Below are positions 32,519-38,285 of a stretch of DNA of 38,285 bases, in pieces (the stretch's first letter is position 1; every line of letters begins with the position of its first letter). The stretch is from Microbacterium sp. Lineage in GTDB: Bacteria > Actinomycetota > Actinomycetes > Actinomycetales > Microbacteriaceae. A program made the translations under genes and the position numbers. The DNA is taken from positions 1 to 38,285 of the forward strand of contig NZ_QFPF01000013.1 of assembly GCF_003248605.1 (NCBI RefSeq), read 5' to 3'. Below the pieces are notes generated by a model. The model was not told where the DNA came from. It searched no databases and saw nothing but the letters and a program-made list of their open reading frames with translations.

Positions 32519-33697
32519 ATGACAGTGACGTTCCATTCCTCGGCCCGCTCCAGCGTGGGCATCGAGTGGGAGCTCATGCTCGCCGACGGCGCGAGCGGCG
32601 ACCTGGTGGGACGCGCGGGCGAGGTCATCTCAGCCCTCGCCGAGCAGACCGCCCTCGAACGCTTCACCGTCACCGAAGAGCTGCTGACGAACACGATCGA
32701 GGTCACCAGCGGCGTCGGCGACACCGTCGAGGCCGCGGTCGACGACATCGCCGACGCGATCCGCGCGGTGCGTACCGTCACCGACCCCCTCGGCATCGAG
32801 CTGCTGTGCGCGGGCAGTCACCCTTTCGCGCAGTGGTACGAGCAGAGCGTGACCGACAAGACCCGCTACCACACCCTCATCGAGCGCACCCAGTGGTGGG
32901 GTCGCAACATGATGATCTGGGGCATCCACGTCCACATCGGCGTCGAAGACGTCGACAAGGTGCTCCCGATCGTCAATGCCCTCGCCGTCTATCTTCCGCA
33001 TCTGCAGGCGCTTTCGGCGTCCAGCCCCTACTGGGCCGGAGAGCGTACGGGCTACGCGTCCAACAGGGCGCTGGTTTTCCAGCAGCTGCCGACGGCGGGC
33101 CTGCCCTGGCCGCTGCAGACCTGGGCGGAGTACGAGGGCTACCTCGAGGACATGGTGCGGACGGGTGTGATGGAGGACGCGACCGAGGTGCGCTGGGACA
33201 TCCGTCCCGCACCGCGCTGGGGCACGATCGAGGTGCGTGCGTGCGACGGGATGTCGACCCTCCCCGAGCTGGCGGCGGTGGCGGCGCTCACGCAGACGCT
33301 CGTCGAGCATTTCTCCCGCGAGCTGGACGCCGGGCATGAGCTGCCCACGATCCAGCCGTGGTTCGTGCGCGAGAACAAGTGGCGTGCCGCCCGGTACGGT
33401 CTGGGCGCGAGGGTCATCACCGACCGCGAGGGCACCCAGGTGCCGGTCAGCGAGCATCTGGCGCAGACGATCGAGCGCCTGGCGCCGATCGCGGCCGAGC
33501 TGCACTGCGCACGGGAGTTCGCGGGGCTGCAGACGATCCTCGAGCAGGGGGCCAGCTCCACCCGTCAGCTCCTCGTCGCCGATGCCGCGGGTGGCGATCT
33601 CCGGGCCGTCGTGCAGCACCTGATCCGCGAATTCCGTGCGGGCCCGACCCTGCGCGAACACCTCGCGGGAGTGGGAGACGGCATCCCGGCGTCCTGA
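32519..33697 (+). CDS. Carboxylate-amine ligase, YbdK/GCS2 family (glutamate-cysteine ligase-like)
   Basis: ATP-grasp-like GCS2-family ligase of 392 residues. Members make gamma-glutamyl-cysteine weakly; the true substrate is often unknown. Recognised from SVGIEWELMLAD at the start, GSHPFAQW, MMIWGIHVHIGVED, SSPYWAGERTGYASNRA and IEVRACDGM. Actinobacteria normally use mycothiol, so a glutathione role should not be assumed. CAGACT ends six bases before the ATG and no ribosome site is present, suggesting a leaderless transcript. Confidence 0.88.
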   Translation: MTVTFHSSARSSVGIEWELMLADGASGDLVGRAGEVISALAEQTALERFTVTEELLTNTIEVTSGVGDTVEAAVDDIADAIRAVRTVTDPLGIELLCAGSHPFAQWYEQSVTDKTRYHTLIERTQWWGRNMMIWGIHVHIGVEDVDKVLPIVNALAVYLPHLQALSASSPYWAGERTGYASNRALVFQQLPTAGLPWPLQTWAEYEGYLEDMVRTGVMEDATEVRWDIRPAPRWGTIEVRACDGMSTLPELAAVAALTQTLVEHFSRELDAGHELPTIQPWFVRENKWRAARYGLGARVITDREGTQVPVSEHLAQTIERLAPIAAELHCAREFAGLQTILEQGASSTRQLLVADAAGGDLRAVVQHLIREFRAGPTLREHLAGVGDGIPAS

Positions 33698-33718
33698 TTG
33701 CGGGAGCGGCGTGTTGAA

Positions 33719-33789
33719 GACAGGAGCGGTGCCCAGAACAGGATCCCTGTGCGCGATCGGTCCTGTTCTCGGCCCGTCGCCTGTCCTCG
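33719..33789 (+). repeat. 71-bp palindromic repeat, left copy
   Basis: Conserved blocks GACAGGAG, GCCCAGAACAGGAT, TCCTGTTCTCG and CCTGTCCTCG are separated by loops of 4, 16 and 8 bases. AGAACAGGA pairs with TCCTGTTCT, and the outer GACAGG with CCTGTC, giving two nested stems. The copy at 34789-34859 aligns without gaps. It lies between the convergent ligase and DUF559 genes. Confidence 0.85.
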
Positions 33790-33824
33790 TGACATTTCTC
33801 CGCGAGGGGTTTCGGCACGGGCAC

Positions 33825-34682
33825 TCACCGGCCCAGATGCAGGCCCTGAGCGATCGCCGCGAGCACCGTGTCGCGCACGTACTCGGGCTCGAACATCACC
33901 TGCGCATAGTCGAACCGGAGCACGGTGTATCCGCGCAGCGCGAGGCGCGCGTCGTGCGCGATGTCGCGCCGGCGGTCGGGGGCCGCACTGTGGTGCGCGA
34001 ACCCGTCGATCTGGATGACGAGCCGCTCGCCGATCAGCCCATCGACCGCATGCCCCTCGATGCGCACCTGCTGAACGACCCGCACGCCCACCGCTCGCAT
34101 GATCCCGACGAAGATCGTCTCGATGCCCGAGTCCGACAGCGACGATGCCGCTGCGCACACCACCCGCGCGCGGGTGCTGCCCCATCTGACGCGCCGCAGC
34201 TGGCCCACGCTCACGACCCTGTTGCGGATCGCCGACTCCCAGACGGTGAGGGCGCCCGCCGCGGGCAGGCAGCGGGCGATGTGGAAGAGCACATTGACGA
34301 TGGGATCCTCGCTCTGAGTCGCACCCGTCGGCACCGGGCCGGAGCTCCAGTGCAGGACGAGGTCGGTGCGGTCATGGCGCGAGGAGCGCGCGTCGACAGC
34401 GACGTGAGTGGAGTCGTGGGCAGGCACCCAGAGGCCGCGCTTGGCCGCCGCGGAGACGCAGGTGAGTCGTCCACCCGCCGCGACCGCGCGTCGCACCCGG
34501 GGGTCTGTGCCGGGCAGGAGCAGCCACGACCGTCGCACGCGCACCGCCGCGCCGGCCGCGACCGCCGCGGCCATCTGGCGGCCGGAGTAGCCTGCGGCGA
34601 CAGCATCCCGTGAATGCGCGACACCTCCCCGCGCACGGAGCCAGTCGAGGAATTCTGCGGGGGCGCTCTGGACCGATGTCAC
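33825..34682 (-). CDS. DUF559-domain (Vsr-like) nuclease-fold protein
   Basis: A 285-residue protein. The N-terminal 60 residues (EFLDWLRARGGVAHSRDAVA, then GYSGRQMAAAVAAGAAVRVR) resemble the winged-helix AbiEi-type antitoxin N-terminus often fused to DUF559. The C-terminal 100 residues are a restriction-endonuclease-like DUF559 domain: SGIETIF, EGHAVDGLIGERLVIQIDGF with the acidic active-site residues, then HDARLALRGYTVLRFDY. Its role is unknown; Actinobacteria carry many such solitary genes. The start is the GTG before TSVQSAPAEF, chosen because the upstream frame runs into repeat DNA. Bracketed by the two 71-bp repeats. Confidence 0.8.
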   Translation of the reverse strand: MTSVQSAPAEFLDWLRARGGVAHSRDAVAAGYSGRQMAAAVAAGAAVRVRRSWLLLPGTDPRVRRAVAAGGRLTCVSAAAKRGLWVPAHDSTHVAVDARSSRHDRTDLVLHWSSGPVPTGATQSEDPIVNVLFHIARCLPAAGALTVWESAIRNRVVSVGQLRRVRWGSTRARVVCAAASSLSDSGIETIFVGIMRAVGVRVVQQVRIEGHAVDGLIGERLVIQIDGFAHHSAAPDRRRDIAHDARLALRGYTVLRFDYAQVMFEPEYVRDTVLAAIAQGLHLGR

Positions 34683-34788
34683 CCTGCCACAGTGCCCGCG
34701 GACAGTCAGACGCGCGGCGCACTGATCGCGCATCAGGGGAGGGCGCCGCAATCCCACGGGGTGGGGAGGGGGCGCCGACGACGCCCGC

Positions 34789-34859
34789 GACAGGAGATGA
34801 GCCCAGAACAGGATGATCCTGGTCGAGGCGTCCTGTTCTCGCGCCGAATCCTGTTCTCG
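34789..34859 (+). repeat. 71-bp palindromic repeat, right copy
   Basis: Same orientation and exact length as the left copy at 33719-33789. The stem blocks are identical or nearly so, while the three loops differ in sequence. Here the arm TCCTGTTCTCG appears twice (34831-34841, 34849-34859). It lies in the 214-base gap between DUF559 and ffh, which shows nothing else. Confidence 0.85.
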
Positions 34860-34896
34860 AGACGCGGTCTGGGCACCAGGGCGTGGATGCTGCGGC

Positions 34897-36465
34897 TCAG
34901 CCCTTGCCGAAGAGCTTCTGGATCTGCGCCAGATCTGCCTCGCTCGGCTGCGACGCGTCGCCGCCGGGCAGCGCACCGCCGAGGCCGAACCCCGAGCCCG
35001 TGGGAGCGCTGGGCGCCTTGGCCGCGATACCGGAGTTCTCGGCGGCGCGCTTGGCGGGGTTGCCCGACCGAGAACCCGCCTTGGCCTTCTGCTGCTTGCC
35101 GCGCTTTCCGCCGCCGTGCCCGCCGGCGATGGGACCCATGCCCGGGATCTGCGGCATGCCGCCGCGTGCGACCGTCTTCATCATCTTGGCCGCCTGATCG
35201 AACCGCTGCACGAGCTGGTTGACGTCCGTGACGGTCATGCCCGAGCCGCGGGCGATGCGCAGGCGCCGCGATCCGTTGAGCACCTTCGGGTTGCGACGCT
35301 CCCCCGGTGTCATCGACCGGATGATCGCCTCGGTGCGATCGATCTCGCGCTCGTCGAAGTTCTCCAGCTGCTGCTTCATCTGGCCCATGCCCGGCAGCAT
35401 GCCGAGCATCTTCTTCATCGAGCCCATCTTCTTCATCTGCTGCATCTGCTCGAGGAAGTCCTCGAGTGTGAAGCTCTCGGTCGCGAGCTTCTCGGCGACC
35501 TTCATCGCCTCCTGCTCGTCGAACGCCTGCTGCGCCTGCTCGATGAGGGTCAGGATGTCGCCGAGGTCGAGGATCCGCGATGCCATGCGGTCGGGATGGA
35601 AGGGCTCGAGGTCGTCGAGGCCCTCACCCGTGGAGGCGTAGATGATGGGCCGGCCGGTGACGGAGGCGACCGAGAGCGCGGCGCCGCCTCGGGCATCACC
35701 GTCGAGCTTGGACAGCACGACGCCTGTGAAATCCACACCCTCCTGGAACGCCTTGGCCGTGTTGACGGCGTCCTGGCCGATCATCGCGTCGATGACGAAG
35801 AGCACCTCGTCGGGGTCGGTCGCGCGGCGGATGTCGGCGGCCTGCTTCATGAGTTCGGCATCCACACCCAGGCGACCGGCCGTGTCGATGATCACCACGT
35901 CGTGCTGCTGCCGGCGCGCCGTCTCGACGCCGTCCCTGGCGACGCGGACGGGGTCGCCGGTGCCGTTGCCCGGCTGGGGGGCGTAGATCGCGGCACCGGC
36001 CTGCTGGGCGACGACCTGCAGCTGGTTCACGGCGTTGGGTCGCTGCAGGTCGGCGGCGACGAGCAGGGGCGTGTGCCCCTCCTTCTCGAGCTGCTTGGCG
36101 AGCTTGCCGGCTAAGGTCGTCTTTCCCGAGCCCTGCAGGCCCGCGAGCATGATCACCGTCGGGGCGGTCTTGGCGAACTGCAGACGACGCTGCTGACCAC
36201 CGAGGATGCCCACGAGCTCCTCGTTGACGATCTGCACGACCTGCTGCGCGGGGTTGAGGGCGCGGTTGACCTCGTCGCCGAGTGCACGCTCGCGCACCCG
36301 GCCGGTGAACTCCTTGACGACCGTCAGCGCGACGTCGGCGTCGAGCAGTGCGCGCCGGATCTCGCGGACGGTGCCGTCGACATCCGCGGGGGTGAGCTGG
36401 CCCTTCTTGCGAAGGTTGCGGAAGGTCTCGGTGAGACGATCGGAGAGGGTGCCGAAGGTAGCCAT
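34897..36465 (-). CDS. ffh: Signal recognition particle protein Ffh (SRP54)
   Basis: GTPase that binds signal sequences with 4.5S RNA and targets membrane proteins, 522 residues. N domain: [20 protein letters not shown] domain: [20 protein letters not shown] (G1), [13 protein letters not shown] (G3) and [15 protein letters not shown] (G4 region). The Met-rich M domain has [20 protein letters not shown] and the conserved [13 protein letters not shown] Gly/Ala/Lys-rich tail of about 80 residues follows. No terminator was recognised at its end. Confidence 0.97.
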   Translation of the reverse strand: MATFGTLSDRLTETFRNLRKKGQLTPADVDGTVREIRRALLDADVALTVVKEFTGRVRERALGDEVNRALNPAQQVVQIVNEELVGILGGQQRRLQFAKTAPTVIMLAGLQGSGKTTLAGKLAKQLEKEGHTPLLVAADLQRPNAVNQLQVVAQQAGAAIYAPQPGNGTGDPVRVARDGVETARRQQHDVVIIDTAGRLGVDAELMKQAADIRRATDPDEVLFVIDAMIGQDAVNTAKAFQEGVDFTGVVLSKLDGDARGGAALSVASVTGRPIIYASTGEGLDDLEPFHPDRMASRILDLGDILTLIEQAQQAFDEQEAMKVAEKLATESFTLEDFLEQMQQMKKMGSMKKMLGMLPGMGQMKQQLENFDEREIDRTEAIIRSMTPGERRNPKVLNGSRRLRIARGSGMTVTDVNQLVQRFDQAAKMMKTVARGGMPQIPGMGPIAGGHGGGKRGKQQKAKAGSRSGNPAKRAAENSGIAAKAPSAPTGSGFGLGGALPGGDASQPSEADLAQIQKLFGKG

Positions 36466-36502
36466 GATCCCCCGAGTTTACGCGAGCGGATGCTGTCGCC
36501 GA

Positions 36503-37102
36503 TCAGCCCGCGGAGAAGCCCAGCACATCGAGGGCCCTGCCGAGGACCACGACGAGCGGCGTGCGACCCGGCTCGTGCCGCGCCCATTCCTCGATGGCCG
36601 CGAGCACGGCACCCCCGTACGCCGCGGCAACGACCGCGGCGCGCAGATCGTCGGCCCCCGCTGCGCGCAGTCGCGTCGCGACGGGTCGGGCGATCCGCGC
36701 GTGACGCACGGACGCCTCGCGCGCGAGCTCGTCACCCAGCCCCATCTGTCGGGCGTTGAGCAGCGCGAGCGCCAGGCTGTCGGGCGCGAAGCCCTCCGCC
36801 ATCGCGACGAGCGCGGTGCGTACATCGGCGTCGGCGTCGGCCGTGCGCGCCGTGTGCGCTGTGGTCAGGCGTGTCACGAGCGCCTCGATGCGCTCGTCCA
36901 GCCCGCTCCAGAGCACATCGGCCTTCGAGGTGAAGTAGTTGAAGAAGCTCGAGCGGCTCACGCCCGCGCGTCGCGTGATGTCGGCGATCGAGGTCGCCTC
37001 GTAGCCCTGCTCGAGGAAGAGCTCGCACGCGGCCTCGGCCAGGACCTCGCGGGAGGACGCCCGTGGCCTGCCCGAGCGCGCAGCGGCAGCATCCGTCGGC
37101 AT
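36503..37102 (-). CDS. TetR/AcrR family transcriptional regulator
   Basis: A 199-residue dimeric regulator. The N-terminal helix-turn-helix is canonical: [19 protein letters not shown], then [20 protein letters not shown] (about residues 25-65). The ligand-binding half is Ala-rich with no recognisable specificity. It is divergent from lipB with an 85-base gap, so it might regulate itself or lipB, but I see no clear palindromic operator. The start is the ATG before [12 protein letters not shown]. Confidence 0.92.
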   Translation of the reverse strand: MPTDAAAARSGRPRASSREVLAEAACELFLEQGYEATSIADITRRAGVSRSSFFNYFTSKADVLWSGLDERIEALVTRLTTAHTARTADADADVRTALVAMAEGFAPDSLALALLNARQMGLGDELAREASVRHARIARPVATRLRAAGADDLRAAVVAAAYGGAVLAAIEEWARHEPGRTPLVVVLGRALDVLGFSAG

Positions 37103-37187
37103 GTCACACACCCTACGGCGCCGGCCACGCCCGCGCGGGCGTATTGTTGGACGCGGTCCATCAAGTCGCCACAAGCGAGGAGCGCAC

Positions 37188-37838
37188 GTGCTCGAGATCC
37201 AGAAGGTCGGTCTCAGCCCCGACTACGTCCCCTACCTCGAGGGGTGGGAGCTGCAGCGGCGCATCCACAGCGAGGTCGTCGGAGGCGAGCGCCCCGACAC
37301 CCTGCTGCTCCTCGAGCACGAGGCGGTCTATACGGCCGGCAAACGCACCGAGCCCGCCGAGCGCCCCATCGACGGCACGCCCGTCGTCGACGTCGACCGC
37401 GGCGGCAAGATCACCTGGCACGGCCCGGGTCAGCTGGTGGGCTATCCCATCGTGCGACTGCCGGAGCCGGTCGACGTCGTCGCCCACGTGCGTCGGCTCG
37501 AAGGCATCCTCATCGACGTCCTCCGGGAGCGAGGAGTCGAGGGATACCGCGTCGAGGGACGCAGCGGCGTGTGGGTGCGCCGCCCCCTCTCCGAAGACAA
37601 GGTCGCCGCGATCGGCGTGCGCGTGCAGCGCGGCGTGACGATGCACGGCTTCGCGCTGAACTGCGACAACTCCCTGGCGGGCTTTCGCCAGATCATCCCC
37701 TGCGGGATCGCGGACGCGGGGGTCACGACGCTCAGCGAGACCCTCGGCGCGGATGTCTCGCCGACCGACATCGTCGACGAGATCACGGCGGCCTTCGAGG
37801 CCGCCTACGCCGGCACCCCCGCGGGAATGGCCGCATGA
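37188..37838 (+). CDS. lipB: Octanoyltransferase (lipoyl(octanoyl) transferase)
   Basis: Moves octanoate from acyl-carrier protein to the E2 and H proteins, the first step of lipoate synthesis. The protein is 216 residues. [18 protein letters not shown] forms the substrate pocket; Lys138 ([12 protein letters not shown]) and the acyl-thioester Cys172 (RQIIPCGI) are the catalytic pair. The start is GTG with GAGGAG eight bases upstream; a TATTGT at 37142-37147 may be its -10. The stop overlaps lipA by four bases. Confidence 0.96.
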   Translation: MLEIQKVGLSPDYVPYLEGWELQRRIHSEVVGGERPDTLLLLEHEAVYTAGKRTEPAERPIDGTPVVDVDRGGKITWHGPGQLVGYPIVRLPEPVDVVAHVRRLEGILIDVLRERGVEGYRVEGRSGVWVRRPLSEDKVAAIGVRVQRGVTMHGFALNCDNSLAGFRQIIPCGIADAGVTTLSETLGADVSPTDIVDEITAAFEAAYAGTPAGMAA

Positions 37839-38285
37839 GCGCCGTCCCGGAGGGTCGCAAGCTGCTTCGTCTCGAGGTGCGCAACGCCGAGACGCCGATC
37901 GAGCGCAAGCCCGAGTGGATCAAGACCAAGGCCAAGATGGGACCCGAGTACACGGCCCTGCACTCCCTGGTCAAGACCGAGGACCTGCACACGGTGTGCC
38001 AGGAGGCGGGCTGCCCCAACATCTTCGAGTGCTGGGAGGACCGCGAGGCCACATTCCTCATCGGCGGCTCCCAATGCACGCGCCGCTGCGACTTCTGCCA
38101 GATCGACACCGGCAAGCCGGCGGACTACGACACGGACGAGCCGCGTCGCGTCGCCGAGAGCGTCGTGCGCATGAACCTGCGCTATGCGACGGTGACCGGC
38201 GTCGCCCGCGACGACCTGCCCGACGAAGGCGCCTGGCTGCATGCCGAGACGGTCCGCAAGATCCACGAGATGAACCCGAACACGG
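37835..38285 (+). CDS. lipA: Lipoyl synthase (3' partial)
   Basis: Radical-SAM enzyme that inserts two sulfurs into octanoyl groups. The first 150 residues are present; the rest is beyond the window. The auxiliary cluster cysteines are in [15 protein letters not shown], with [11 protein letters not shown] after them. The radical-SAM CxxxCxxC is [11 protein letters not shown]. Overlaps lipB by four bases, so the two are translationally coupled. Confidence 0.96.
   Translation, partial: MSAVPEGRKLLRLEVRNAETPIERKPEWIKTKAKMGPEYTALHSLVKTEDLHTVCQEAGCPNIFECWEDREATFLIGGSQCTRRCDFCQIDTGKPADYDTDEPRRVAESVVRMNLRYATVTGVARDDLPDEGAWLHAETVRKIHEMNPNT

Noticed and set aside
33698..34896. Repeats flanking DUF559 as an insertion sequence
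   Set aside because: They are direct repeats, not terminal inverted repeats of a transposase gene, and the enclosed protein is not a transposase.
1..38285. tRNA, rRNA, CRISPR array or toxin-antitoxin pair
   Set aside because: Intergenic gaps are short and show no cloverleaf, spaced repeats or small paired genes.

Overview
The window is GC-rich chromosomal DNA from an actinobacterium, most likely Microbacteriaceae and probably close to Microbacterium. This rests on gene order and protein style: S2, S16 and RimM carry Ala/Glu/Asp-rich tails, GTG starts are frequent, and the housekeeping gene order is actinobacterial. The taxon is an inference, because no 16S rRNA gene is present. I saw no tRNA, rRNA, CRISPR array, insertion sequence or phage gene.

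Layout. Positions 1-2532 hold the end of an AI-2E-family permease, an alpha/beta hydrolase, a small Cys/His protein and a lytic transglycosylase-like protein. Positions 2611-15585 are a long minus-strand housekeeping tract. It runs, in transcription order, small membrane protein, rplS, lepB, rnhB, DUF2469, yraN, comM, dprA and xerC. A plus-strand M23 peptidase-like gene follows, then rpsB-tsf, a terminator, pyrH, frr, cdsA and a DivIVA-repeat protein. Positions 15699-18711 carry map (+), pyk (-) and a GAP-family membrane protein (+).

Positions 18934-30954 are the metabolic centre. There are two plus-strand operons for nitrate assimilation. The first is nirB-nirD-(cysG/cobA fusion)-(hemD-winged-helix fusion)-sirohydrochlorin chelatase, which makes siroheme and the nitrite reductase that uses it. 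The second is narK-type transporter, FAD/[2Fe-2S] electron-transfer protein and molybdopterin nitrate reductase. Together they give uptake, nitrate to nitrite, and nitrite to ammonium. Both operons start from a similar upstream arrangement (GTAAC-N18-GAAACAC followed by a -10-like TA-rich element), so they are probably co-regulated, perhaps by GlnR.

The minus-strand gene trmD lies between these two operons. The usually compact rpsP-KH-rimM-trmD-rplS translation operon is therefore broken: rpsP, KH and rimM lie at 30963-32312, trmD at 24988-25665 and rplS at 14568-14915, all still on the same strand and in the ancestral order. Nitrate genes fill the gaps on the other strand.

Positions 32519-38285 hold a carboxylate-amine ligase, a DUF559 nuclease-like gene bracketed by two 71-bp palindromic repeats, ffh, a TetR regulator, and lipB followed by the start of lipA (cut by the window end).

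The most notable points are the nitrate genes splitting the trmD operon, the shared cis-elements, the HemD-winged-helix fusion inside the siroheme operon, the NirB-like FAD/BFD protein paired with nitrate reductase, and the repeat-flanked DUF559 gene. I did not find a clearly unprecedented multi-gene system.
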